In this document: piece by piece, positions 8,651 to 16,623 of the stretch
Layout of the letters: every line of letters starts with the position of its first letter
How positions within the stretch are numbered: position 1 is the stretch's first letter
Source of the DNA: Mycolicibacterium sp. HK-90
GTDB lineage: Bacteria; Actinomycetota; Actinomycetes; Mycobacteriales; Mycobacteriaceae
Direction: 5' to 3'
Assembly: GCF_030486405.1 (NCBI RefSeq)
Contig: NZ_CP129613.1
Span: 2,542,001-2,606,000, forward strand
DNA length: 64,000 nt
The notes under the pieces: generated by a model
Database searches by the model: none
Told to the model about the DNA's origin: nothing
Seen by the model: only the letters and a program-made list of their open reading frames with translations
Program-made: the position numbers and the translations under genes

Positions 8651-9606
8651 TTGATCATGAGTCGAGGGACCGGCAGCCGATTCTGTGGGCGATCAGCGAC
8701 CTGCATACCGGCCACACCGGGAACAAGCCGGTCACCGAGTCGTTGTACCCGGCCTCGCCGGACGATTGGCTGATCGTCGCGGGCGACGTCGGCGAACGCA
8801 CCGATGAGATCCGCTGGGCGCTGGATCTGCTGCGTAAGCGGTTCGCCAAGGTCATCTGGGTACCGGGCAACCACGAGCTGTGGACCACCAACAAGGACCC
8901 GATGCAGATCTTCGGCCGCTCCCGGTACGACTACCTGGTCGACATGTGCGATCAGATGGGTGTCATCACACCGGAGCATCCGTTCCCGGTGTGGACCGAA
9001 CAGGGCGGTCCGGCCACGATCGTGCCGATGTTCCTGCTCTACGACTACACCTTCCTGCCCGAGGGTGCCTCGACCAAGGCCGAGGGCCTCGCCATCGCCC
9101 GGGACCGGAACGTGGTGGGAACCGACGAGTTCCTGCTCTCCAGTGAGCCCTATGCGACGCGCGACGCGTGGTGTCGTGACCGGGTCGCGGCCACCCGCAA
9201 GCGGCTCGATGATCTGGACTGGATGACACCGACGGTTCTGGTCAACCATTTCCCGCTGGTCCGTGAACCCTGCGATGCGATGTTCTATCCCGAGTTCTCG
9301 CTGTGGTGCGGGACCACGGCGACCAAGGACTGGCACACCCGCTACAACGCGATCTGCTCGGTCTATGGCCATCTGCACATCCCGCGCACGACGTGGTACG
9401 ACGACGTGCGCTTCGAGGAGGTGTCGGTCGGGTATCCGCGGGAGTGGCGCCGTCGCAAGCCCTTCCGCTGGCTGCGCCAGATCCTGCCCGACCCGAACTA
9501 CGCACCGGGTTATCTCAACGAGTTCGGCGGACATTTCCAGATCACTGCTGAGATGCGCACCCACGCGCAGCAGATGCAGGAGCGGATCAAGGCGAGGCGC
9601 GCATGA
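8647..9606 (+). CDS. pptH: Metallophosphoesterase, phosphopantetheinyl hydrolase PptH type
   Basis: 319 residues with all calcineurin-type metal motifs: SDLHTGH (D18, H20), VAGDVGE (D47), PGNHE (N75, H76), VNHFPL and GHLH. In M. tuberculosis the orthologue Rv2795c removes phosphopantetheine from acyl carrier proteins, opposing PptT; adjacency to pptT supports the same role. GTG 8647 is the best available start and shares GTGA with the stop of a leader ORF; GTG 8644 is also possible. The stop overlaps the start of pptT as ATGA. Confidence 0.85.
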   Translation: MIDHESRDRQPILWAISDLHTGHTGNKPVTESLYPASPDDWLIVAGDVGERTDEIRWALDLLRKRFAKVIWVPGNHELWTTNKDPMQIFGRSRYDYLVDMCDQMGVITPEHPFPVWTEQGGPATIVPMFLLYDYTFLPEGASTKAEGLAIARDRNVVGTDEFLLSSEPYATRDAWCRDRVAATRKRLDDLDWMTPTVLVNHFPLVREPCDAMFYPEFSLWCGTTATKDWHTRYNAICSVYGHLHIPRTTWYDDVRFEEVSVGYPREWRRRKPFRWLRQILPDPNYAPGYLNEFGGHFQITAEMRTHAQQMQERIKARRA

Positions 9607-10277
9607 GCGGCACGTTGCTGGGACAGGTGCTGCCGGACCTGCCGGACAAACTCGCGTCGGCCGAGATGTATGACGACCCGCCGGGACTGGCGGCGCTGCC
9701 GGAGGAGGCCGAACTGGTGGCCCGTGCGGTGGCCAAGCGTCGCAACGAATTCACCACCGTCCGGTACTGCGCCCGCCAGGCGCTAGGTGAGCTCGGGGTG
9801 GGCCCGGTGCCGATCCTCAAGGGAGACAAAGGCGAACCGTGCTGGCCCGACGGTATCGTCGGCAGCCTGACGCACTGTCAGGGCTTTCGCGGCGCGGTGG
9901 TCGGGCTGGTCGGCGGAGTGCGCTCGGTCGGCATCGACGCCGAACCACACGACGTGCTGCCCGAAGGGGTCTTGGGCGCGATCTCGCTGCCGCTGGAACG
10001 CTCCGAACTCGGCGGCCTGCCCGATGGTCTGCATTGGGATCGAATCCTGTTCTGCGCCAAGGAAGCGACCTACAAGGTTTGGTACCCGCTGACCCACCGC
10101 TGGCTCGGCTTCGAAGACGCCCACATCACGTTCGCGGTGGGGGAGTCCGGTACGGCGGGAACCTTCCGGTCACAGATCCTGATCGACCCGGCCGCCGAAC
10201 ACGGCCCGCCGCTCACCGTTCTGGACGGCCGGTGGTCGGTGCGCGACGGTGTGACGCTGACGGCGATCGTGCTGTGA
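9603..10277 (+). CDS. pptT: 4'-phosphopantetheinyl transferase PptT
   Basis: 224 residues. The Sfp-type motifs are VGIDAE (D112, E114) and FCAKEATYK (K153, E154, K158), the magnesium- and CoA-binding residues. PptT transfers 4'-phosphopantetheine from CoA to acyl carrier and peptidyl carrier domains of polyketide, mycolate-related and siderophore synthases. Its start overlaps pptH by 4 bp and its stop overlaps truB by 4 bp, so the opposing CoA enzymes are made together. This matches Rv2795c-Rv2793c order. Confidence 0.95.
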   Translation: MSGTLLGQVLPDLPDKLASAEMYDDPPGLAALPEEAELVARAVAKRRNEFTTVRYCARQALGELGVGPVPILKGDKGEPCWPDGIVGSLTHCQGFRGAVVGLVGGVRSVGIDAEPHDVLPEGVLGAISLPLERSELGGLPDGLHWDRILFCAKEATYKVWYPLTHRWLGFEDAHITFAVGESGTAGTFRSQILIDPAAEHGPPLTVLDGRWSVRDGVTLTAIVL

Positions 10278-11167
10278 GTCGACCGGTTCCCGACCCGGGC
10301 CTGGTGATCGTCGACAAGCCGGCCGGCATGACCAGTCACGACGTGGTGGGACGGTGCCGGCGGCTGTTCGGCACCCGCAAGGTCGGCCATGCCGGAACGC
10401 TCGACCCGATGGCGACCGGCGTGCTCGTCGTCGGCATCGAGCGGGCCACCAAGATCCTCGGCTTGCTCACTGCCACCGACAAGTCCTACTCCGCGACCAT
10501 CCGGCTCGGTCAGACCACGACCACCGAGGACGCCGAAGGCGAAGTGCTGCAGTCGGTCTCGGCTGCACACGTCACCGATGAGCAGATCGAGTCCGCGGTC
10601 GCGGCGTTACGTGGCGACATCGAGCAGGTGCCCTCGGCGGTCAGCGCCATCAAGGTCGACGGCCAGCGCGCCTACAAACTGGCCCGCGAAGGGCAGACCG
10701 TCGAACTGGCCGCGCGGCCGGTGCGGATCGACCGGTTCGAGGTGCTCGCGGCCCGGCGAGTGGACGAGTTCGTGGACGTGGACGTCGACGTGGACTGTTC
10801 GTCGGGCACCTACATCCGTGCCCTGGCGCGCGACGTGGGTGCCGCGCTGGGAGTGGGCGGTCATCTCACCGCGCTGCGGCGTACTCGGGTGGGCCGCTAC
10901 GGCCTGGATGAGGCGCGCACCCTCGAGGACCTCGCCGAGCAGGCCCGCCTGAGCTACTCGCTCGACGAGGCCTGCCTGCTCGGATTTCCTCGCCGTGACC
11001 TGACCGCGGACGAGACCGAGGACACCAGGCACGGTCGGCCACTGGCGCCGGCCGGGATCGACGGGGTCTACGCCGCCACCGCGCCCGACGGGCGGGTCAT
11101 CGCCCTGCTGCAGGACGGCTCGTCACGCACCAAGAACGTCGTGGTGCTGCGTCCGGCCACGTTGTAG
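10274..11167 (+). CDS. truB: tRNA pseudouridine(55) synthase TruB
   Basis: 297 residues. The catalytic motif GHAGTLDP contains Asp44, the nucleophile for uridine isomerisation at position 55 in the T-loop of tRNAs. The [11 protein letters not shown] start and the [14 protein letters not shown] segment are also typical. A C-terminal extension beyond about residue 215 resembles the actinobacterial TruB C-terminal domain. GTG 10274 overlaps the pptT stop by 4 bp. The gene ends 24 bp before the convergent sfnB-type gene, with no obvious terminator hairpin between them. Confidence 0.95.
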   Translation: MSRPVPDPGLVIVDKPAGMTSHDVVGRCRRLFGTRKVGHAGTLDPMATGVLVVGIERATKILGLLTATDKSYSATIRLGQTTTTEDAEGEVLQSVSAAHVTDEQIESAVAALRGDIEQVPSAVSAIKVDGQRAYKLAREGQTVELAARPVRIDRFEVLAARRVDEFVDVDVDVDCSSGTYIRALARDVGAALGVGGHLTALRRTRVGRYGLDEARTLEDLAEQARLSYSLDEACLLGFPRRDLTADETEDTRHGRPLAPAGIDGVYAATAPDGRVIALLQDGSSRTKNVVVLRPATL

Positions 11168-11191
11168 TTCTGCGCCTCCGAACCTGACACC

Positions 11192-12409
11192 TCAAAGTTG
11201 GCCGTGGCGAGGCGGTTTCGTGCCGGCCAGGGTGTAGTTGCCGATGTGGCGGATCTTCCACCGGGTGGCATCGTGCAGGGTGTGGGTACGCGCATCACGC
11301 CAGTACCGCGACAGGTTGCCCGACGCCGACGCGCTACGGGTGCCGCCGAATTCGAACAATGCGCTACCGGCGTCCACCGCAGCCCGGGCGGCCGCCACCT
11401 TGGCCACGGCCACCGCGATGGAGGCCGCCGCGGCGCTGTCCTCGGTGAGATCGGCCCGGGCCGTGTCGACCTGGCGGGCCGCCTCGGCCAGCAGCGCCTG
11501 CGCAGCCCGCACCGTCACGGTCAGCTCACCCGCCACCTGGACCAGGGTCGGGTCGTCGACCGCGCTGGACACCGATGCCTCGAAATGCGGCCGGGCGTTC
11601 GCCGCCTGACGCACCCCTTCCTCCAGCGCGGCCGTCGCGATGCCCACGTCGAGGGCGGCATGAAGCAGCTGTGCCCGGGCCCCGTACACCGTCGGGCGCG
11701 CGAAGACCGGGCTGAACTCGACGACGTGGGTGGCGGGCACCTCGACGGCGTCGAGCGTGACGGTGCCCGACGCCGTGGTCCGCTGGCCCATGCCGTCCCA
11801 GTCGTCGACCACCTCGAGGCCGGCCGCGTCCCGGGGCACGAACGCGATCGCCTTGGGTGTTGCGGCGGTCGGCACCGGCCCGGAGGCATCCGAGCGTGAT
11901 GCCCGCACGATCAGCCAGTCGGCGAACAGCGCCCCGGTCGAGTAGTACTTGCGGCCGTTCAGGACATATCCGGAGCCCGACGCAGTGAGTGTCGTGGTGT
12001 CCACGTCGACGGGATGTGGTCCTCGTTCGGACTGGGCGTTGGCGAACAACGCGCCGTCCAGCACCAGCCCGTAGAAGTACGCCTGCTGCGCCGGGCTGGC
12101 CTGCAGACGGAGGGCTTCCAGAAAGGTGAAGTGTGAATGCGGGATCTGGCCGATCGACGGATCACCGTGCGCCAGCAGTCGCATCACCTCGGCGAGTACG
12201 GCGACGGGTACGTCCAGACCGCCGTACTCGGCGGGCACCGTCAGTGCCAGCAGGCCGGATTCCTTGAGTGCCCGTAGCTCCTCGTGCGGCAAGCGCCGCT
12301 CCGCGTCGCGCGCTCCGGCCTCCGCAGCGAACGCTTTCGACAGTTGCGCCGCGACGGTCAAGGCGGATTGCGCCGAGGAGATGCGGATGGCACCGGCCAG
12401 CTCGGTCAT
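11192..12409 (-). CDS. sfnB: SfnB-type acyl-CoA dehydrogenase-like oxidoreductase
   Basis: 405 residues with the acyl-CoA dehydrogenase fold: N-terminal helices, a middle beta domain around FANAQSERG and LNGRKYYSTGALFADW, and a C-terminal helical domain. It belongs to the SfnB/DszC-like branch of flavin enzymes linked to sulfur acquisition from sulfones or sulfonates. ATG 12409 overlaps the stop of the SsuD-type gene (ATGA), so the two are co-translated. Assignment to SfnB rather than another DszC-like enzyme rests on sequence feel and context. Confidence 0.72.
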   Translation of the reverse strand: MTELAGAIRISSAQSALTVAAQLSKAFAAEAGARDAERRLPHEELRALKESGLLALTVPAEYGGLDVPVAVLAEVMRLLAHGDPSIGQIPHSHFTFLEALRLQASPAQQAYFYGLVLDGALFANAQSERGPHPVDVDTTTLTASGSGYVLNGRKYYSTGALFADWLIVRASRSDASGPVPTAATPKAIAFVPRDAAGLEVVDDWDGMGQRTTASGTVTLDAVEVPATHVVEFSPVFARPTVYGARAQLLHAALDVGIATAALEEGVRQAANARPHFEASVSSAVDDPTLVQVAGELTVTVRAAQALLAEAARQVDTARADLTEDSAAAASIAVAVAKVAAARAAVDAGSALFEFGGTRSASASGNLSRYWRDARTHTLHDATRWKIRHIGNYTLAGTKPPRHGQL

Positions 12410-13611
12410 CGGGGCGCGCCGACGAACGGGATCGAGGCCGGTGCGCCTGATGGCGTGCCGCCGCCGACCAGCCCGCGCTCGCGCAGGATCGGCACCACAC
12501 CCTCGCCGAACCAGAACAACTCCTCCAGGTGCGGATAGCCGGAGAAGATGAACTCGTCGATGCCGATCTCGGCGTACTCGGCGATCCGGTCGGCCACCTC
12601 GGTGTGGCTGCCGACCAGCGCGGTGCCCGCACCGCCGCGCACCAGTCCGACGCCCGACCACAGGTTCGGGGCGATCTCCAGGCTGCGCGCGTCGCTCCAG
12701 GTGCCGTTGGCCCGGTTGGCCTCGTGCAGGGCCAGCATGCGCTTCTGGCCCTCGGACTGGCTGCGGGCCAGCCCGGCCTGCGCCGCGGCGACGGTTTCCT
12801 CGTCCAGCGCGGCGACCAGGCGGTCGGCCTGGGCCCAGGCTTCCTCGGAGGTGTCCCGCGAGATGGTGTGTAGGCGGATGCCGAAGCGCAACTTGCGGCC
12901 CTGCTCCTCGCCGAGTGCCCGGATCCATTCGATCTTCTCGCGCACCGCGGCAGGTGGCTCGCCCCAGGTCAGGTAGACGTCGGAGTGCCGGGCCGCCACC
13001 GGGCCGGCCGCCTGCGAGCTGCCGCCGAAGTACAGCGGCGGCACCGGGGTGGGCGGCAAGGCCAGCGATGCTTCCTCGACGTCGATGTACTCACCCTTGT
13101 GGGTCACCGTCTCACCGGCCCACAGCCGACGGACCACGTCGAGGAACTCGTCGCAGCGCGCGTACCGCGCGTCCTTGTCCAGGTGGTCGCCGAAGGCCCG
13201 CTGCTCGTGGGCCTCGCCGCCGACGACGACGTTGAGCAGGATCCGTCCCGGTGCGTGCCGGGCGAATGTCGCCGCCATCTGCGCCGACAGGGTCGGGCTG
13301 ACCAGCCCGGGGCGGAACGCCACCAGGAAGGCCAACGAGGTGGTCTCACGGGCCAGTAGTGCCGCGGTGATGAACGCGTCCTCGCACCAGGCCCCCGTCG
13401 GGATCAGCGCGCCGGTGAAACCGAACCGTTCGGCCGAACGGACGATCGACGCCAGATAGTCGATCGAGGCCTCACGGTCACCGCCGGCTGCGCCGGCCGG
13501 GGTGCCGTGGCCGCCGCCGACGATGAGTCGGCTGTCGCCGTAGGTGGGCAGGAACCAATGCAGGGAGACCGTCACGAAGAGGACATCTTGGTGCCGAATC
13601 GTGTCGGGCAC
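12406..13611 (-). CDS. ssuD: FMNH2-dependent alkanesulfonate monooxygenase, SsuD type
   Basis: 401 residues of the bacterial luciferase-like superfamily. SsuD features include HWFLPTYGDSR near the start, ALIPTGAWCEDAF, and ILLNVVVGGEAHEQRAFGD. SsuD enzymes oxidise alkanesulfonates to an aldehyde plus sulfite with reduced FMN and oxygen, supplying sulfur in sulfate starvation. A GTG at 13575, giving MTVSLHWF, may be the true start. No NADPH:FMN reductase or SsuABC transporter is next to it. It lies 37 bp downstream of mntR on the same strand. Confidence 0.78.
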   Translation of the reverse strand: MPDTIRHQDVLFVTVSLHWFLPTYGDSRLIVGGGHGTPAGAAGGDREASIDYLASIVRSAERFGFTGALIPTGAWCEDAFITAALLARETTSLAFLVAFRPGLVSPTLSAQMAATFARHAPGRILLNVVVGGEAHEQRAFGDHLDKDARYARCDEFLDVVRRLWAGETVTHKGEYIDVEEASLALPPTPVPPLYFGGSSQAAGPVAARHSDVYLTWGEPPAAVREKIEWIRALGEEQGRKLRFGIRLHTISRDTSEEAWAQADRLVAALDEETVAAAQAGLARSQSEGQKRMLALHEANRANGTWSDARSLEIAPNLWSGVGLVRGGAGTALVGSHTEVADRIAEYAEIGIDEFIFSGYPHLEELFWFGEGVVPILRERGLVGGGTPSGAPASIPFVGAPR

Positions 13612-13648
13612 ACGGGTAAAAATCGCGGTGATCGTGTCCCGCGTGTCG

Positions 13649-14368
13649 TCAGCTCGCGACGACCCAGATCGCCTCGGCAGCCGGATTGCCCAGCTCGACC
13701 TTGACGCTGGTGTCGTCGCCGGTCGGGTTGCCGGGCCTCGCTGGGCTCTCTATGGCCACCGAGATCACGCCGGCGAAGTCGCGCCGCGCCAGTACCCGAA
13801 CCCGGGAGTCCAGGCTGATGCCGACGCTGTCGAAGTAGCGCAGCATCTCCGGGTCGGCGTCGGAGATCCGGGCCACCGTGCCGGCGTCGCCGTCCTGGCA
13901 CGCCGACAACTGCCGGGCCGGCGGGGTGGGTACCTGGCCGTCGGCCGCGGGGATCGGATCGCCGTGCGGATCGCGGGTGGGGTGGCCCAGCTTGGCGTCG
14001 ATGCGGTCCAACATGCGGTCGGACACCGCGTGCTCGAGGATCTCGGCCTCGTCGTGCACCTCGTCCCAGCCGTACCCCAGTTCCTGGACCAGGAAGGTCT
14101 CCATCAACCGGTGCCGGCGGACCATCGCCAATGCCGCGCGTCGGCCCGCGTCGGTCAACGTCACCGCGCCGTATTTCTCGTGATGGACCAGGCCCTGGTC
14201 GGCGAGTTTGCGAATGGATTCCGACGCCGTGGATGCCGACACGCCGATCCGCTCGGCCAGCAGTTTCGTGCTGACCTTTTCGCGAGACCACTCCTGGGCT
14301 GTCCAGATGACTTTCAGATAGTCCTGGGCAACCGTGGAGAGGTCTTGATGGTTACCGTCGGGACTCAC
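13649..14368 (-). CDS. mntR: Manganese-responsive DtxR/MntR-family repressor
   Basis: 239 residues. Residues about 10-70 form the winged helix (LLAERIGVSASTASESIRKL), about 75-140 the dimer and metal-binding domain (HDEAEILEHAVSD), and the last 80 an SH3/FeoA-like domain. The length and the site next to ribF match Rv2788, which represses Mn2+ importers when manganese is ample. The GTG start at 14368 has TAAACT 8 nt upstream. No complete palindromic MntR box is visible in the 80-bp gap to ribF. Confidence 0.85.
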   Translation of the reverse strand: MSPDGNHQDLSTVAQDYLKVIWTAQEWSREKVSTKLLAERIGVSASTASESIRKLADQGLVHHEKYGAVTLTDAGRRAALAMVRRHRLMETFLVQELGYGWDEVHDEAEILEHAVSDRMLDRIDAKLGHPTRDPHGDPIPAADGQVPTPPARQLSACQDGDAGTVARISDADPEMLRYFDSVGISLDSRVRVLARRDFAGVISVAIESPARPGNPTGDDTSVKVELGNPAAEAIWVVAS

Positions 14369-14436
14369 AGTAGGAAAGTTTAGGCAATCATCACCTGATC
14401 GGGGGATCTAGAGCAGACCGCGTCGCGTTCGGGTCG

Positions 14437-14448
14437 TAGGCTGATCGC
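14437..14448 (+). promoter_or_regulatory. Leaderless promoter of ribF
   Basis: TAGGCT (14437-14442) followed by 6 nt and then GTG 14449. No room remains for an FMN riboswitch in the transcript. Confidence 0.55.
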
Positions 14449-15438
14449 GTGCAGCGCTGGCGTGGGCAGGACGAGATCCCCACGGACTGGGGCAGGTGTG
14501 TAGTCACCATCGGGGTGTTCGACGGGGTTCACCGTGGACACGCAGAGTTGATCAGCCATGCGGTGAAGGCGGGCCGATCACGCGGAGTGCCGGTGGTCCT
14601 CATGACCTTCGACCCCCATCCGATGGAGGTGGTTTTTCCGGGCAGTCACCCGGCGCAGTTGACCACGCTGACCCGGCGGGCCGAACTGGTCGAGGAACTC
14701 GGCATCGACGTCTTCCTGGTCATGCCCTTCACCTCCGATTTCATGAAGCTCACCCCCGAGCGCTACATCCACGAGCTGCTCGTGGAGGACCTGCACGTGC
14801 TCGAAGTGGTGGTGGGGGAGAACTTCACGTTCGGCAAGAAGGCCGCCGGAAACGTCGAGATGCTCCGCAAGGCCGGTGAGCGGTTCGGCTTCGCGGTCGA
14901 GAGCATGTCGCTGGTCACCGAATCGCTGGACTCCGAGCACCGCGACGAGCGGGTCACGTTCTCGTCGACCTACATCCGTTCCTGCGTCGACGCCGGCGAC
15001 GTGGTGGCTGCCGCCGAAGCCCTGGGCCGGCCACACCGCGTCGAGGGCGTGGTGGTGCGCGGCGACGGGCGCGGCCGGGTGCTGGGTTTCCCGACCGCCA
15101 ACGTGGCGCCGCCGATGTACTCGGCGATCCCGGCCGACGGGGTGTATGCCGCCTGGTTCACCGTGCTGGGCCATGGCCCGGTGGTCGGCACCGTCACGCC
15201 CGGTGAGCGGTACCAGGCCGCCGTGTCGGTCGGCACCAATCCGACCTTTTCCGGGCGTACCCGCACGGTGGAGGCGTTCGTGCTGGACACCGAGGCGGAC
15301 CTGTACGGGCAGCACGTCGCGGTCGATTTCGTGGCCCGGATCCGCGGGCAGGAGAAGTTCGACTCGGTGAAGGATCTGGTGGTGGCCATGGAGGCCGATA
15401 CCGACCGGTCCCGCGCGATTCTGGCTGCGCAGGCCTGA
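14449..15438 (+). CDS. ribF: Bifunctional riboflavin kinase / FAD synthetase
   Basis: 329 residues. The N-terminal FAD synthetase domain has the nucleotidyltransferase motif TIGVFDGVHRGH (about residues 20-31) and GENFTFGKKAAGN. The C-terminal riboflavin kinase domain has GDGRGRVLGFPTANV (about 205-219). The enzyme converts riboflavin to FMN and then FAD. GTG 14449 is preceded at leaderless spacing by TAGGCT. It is followed by rpsO, the conserved ribF-rpsO order of mycobacteria. Confidence 0.96.
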   Translation: MQRWRGQDEIPTDWGRCVVTIGVFDGVHRGHAELISHAVKAGRSRGVPVVLMTFDPHPMEVVFPGSHPAQLTTLTRRAELVEELGIDVFLVMPFTSDFMKLTPERYIHELLVEDLHVLEVVVGENFTFGKKAAGNVEMLRKAGERFGFAVESMSLVTESLDSEHRDERVTFSSTYIRSCVDAGDVVAAAEALGRPHRVEGVVVRGDGRGRVLGFPTANVAPPMYSAIPADGVYAAWFTVLGHGPVVGTVTPGERYQAAVSVGTNPTFSGRTRTVEAFVLDTEADLYGQHVAVDFVARIRGQEKFDSVKDLVVAMEADTDRSRAILAAQA

Positions 15439-15551
15439 TTCGCGGCGCGCCGCGGTGCCTGCTAGGCTTTTCGCCGGTCCGGTGCATGCTGCAGTCCGCG
15501 GTGGCTGTGCCGAGAATATGTTCGCGGGACTGAAATGATGGAGTTACTTTC

Positions 15552-15821
15552 GTGGCGCTTACTGCCGAGCAGAAGAAGGAAATCCTGAGCAGCTACGGTC
15601 TGCACGAGACCGACACCGGTTCGCCGGAGGCTCAGGTGGCCCTGCTGACCAAGCGGATCTCGGATCTGACCGAGCACCTCAAGCAGCACAAGCACGACCA
15701 CCACTCGCGGCGCGGCCTGCTGCTGCTCGTCGGTCGTCGTCGCCGGTTGCTGAAGTACGTCGCCCAGGTCGACGTGGCGCGCTACCGCTCGCTGATCGAG
15801 CGCCTCGGGCTGCGTCGCTGA
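15552..15821 (+). CDS. rpsO: 30S ribosomal protein S15
   Basis: 89 residues, the standard S15 length. It contains [15 protein letters not shown] and the helix ending [18 protein letters not shown], which bind the 16S rRNA three-way junction. GTG 15552 has GGAG about 9 nt upstream. A strong hairpin begins 24 bp after its stop, inside the predicted start of the following lipoprotein gene. Confidence 0.97.
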   Translation: MALTAEQKKEILSSYGLHETDTGSPEAQVALLTKRISDLTEHLKQHKHDHHSRRGLLLLVGRRRRLLKYVAQVDVARYRSLIERLGLRR

Positions 15822-15831
15822 CGCGGCCCCG

Positions 15832-16332
15832 GTGCCACCACTTTCCGCGGCTGCCCCTCTCGGGGCAGCCGCGATACTTTTCATCGGCGCCCTGACCGCA
15901 TGCTCGTCCGCGGCCGCCGCGGACATGCAGGCAGGCGACTGCCTGAAGATGAGCGGCACGTTCGAGCGGCCGGAGGCCACCCGGGCGGTGTGCGGCAGCG
16001 ACGAGTCGAATTACAAGGTCCTCTCCACGGTCACCGACAGCGATCTGTGCCCCGTCGACGTGGACACCTACTACTCGGTGCGCAGCGCATTCAGCGACGA
16101 GACCCAGACCTTGTGCCTCGACATCGACTGGATCGTCGGTGGCTGCATGAACGTCGACCCCGAGAACGACTCCGACCCATATCGGGTGGATTGCGCGGAT
16201 TCGTCTGCGCCGCACCGGCAACGGGCCACCGAGGTGCTGCGCGGGGTGTCCAACGTCGATCAGTGCGCCAGCGGCGTCGGCTACGCCTACTCGGAACGCC
16301 AGTTCACGGTGTGTGTGGAGGACGTGTCCTAG
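15832..16332 (+). CDS. lppU: Putative lipoprotein LppU
   Basis: 166 residues. A hydrophobic N-terminus leads to the lipobox GALTACSS with Cys24 as the lipid-modified residue. The mature part has eight or so Cys residues, for example GDCLKMSGTF and SNVDQCASGVG, likely disulfide-linked outside the membrane. It corresponds by position and sequence to Rv2784c. The signal peptide lacks the usual N-terminal Lys/Arg, and codons about 6-14 coincide with a 12-bp perfect hairpin. GTG 15832 is only 10 bp after rpsO. Function unknown. Confidence 0.7.
   Translation: MPPLSAAAPLGAAAILFIGALTACSSAAAADMQAGDCLKMSGTFERPEATRAVCGSDESNYKVLSTVTDSDLCPVDVDTYYSVRSAFSDETQTLCLDIDWIVGGCMNVDPENDSDPYRVDCADSSAPHRQRATEVLRGVSNVDQCASGVGYAYSERQFTVCVEDVS
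15846..15873 (+). terminator. Strong GC hairpin after rpsO
   Basis: CGCGGCTGCCCC (15846-15857) and its perfect complement (15862-15873) close a 4-nt TCTC loop, followed by ATACTTTTC. This is the best intrinsic-terminator candidate for rpsO, yet it lies within the first codons of lppU. Confidence 0.7.
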
Positions 16333-16367
16333 CTGGCACGCATGCCGATCGGGCCGTTGCTGCCGTG

Positions 16368-16623
16368 TAACATGAGGGCGTTCAGCGGCTGAAATCTGCG
16401 CTGAACACAGGTGTGACTCCCGCGTTCCGCGGGCGTTGTTCCTGCGAGTCATATCGGGCCCGCCTGGTCGGGCGGTCTTCGGTAGTGGCTGCCGGAGCCC
16501 CGTAGTCGGGGTCCATCCGGCCGCTTCGATCGACGGCCGTAGCCGTATCCAGGGCCCGTGGCGTATCGCCATCGTGACGCCGCGAAAACAGTTGAATGAA
16601 TTCGAAAGAGGCCAACGGACTCT
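16368..16623 (+). promoter_or_regulatory. Structured 5' leader of pnp
   Basis: The 291-bp gap after lppU contains TAACAT (16368-16373), a plausible -10, giving a leader of about 245 nt. Hairpins are TTCAGCG/CGCTGAA (16381-16405), CCCGCG-TTC-CGCGGG (16419-16433) and CCCCG-TAGT-CGGGG near 16500. AGAGG precedes the pnp ATG by about 11 nt. No coding frame is convincing here on either strand. Confidence 0.45.

Noticed and set aside
14369..14448. FMN riboswitch or MntR box between mntR and ribF
   Set aside because: ribF appears leaderless, leaving no room for a riboswitch. Only one TTTAGGC-like half site is visible, with no second half.
16382..16615. Small antisense frame in the pnp leader
   Set aside because: It has no ribosome-binding site and its codon use is poor; the interval is better explained as a structured leader.
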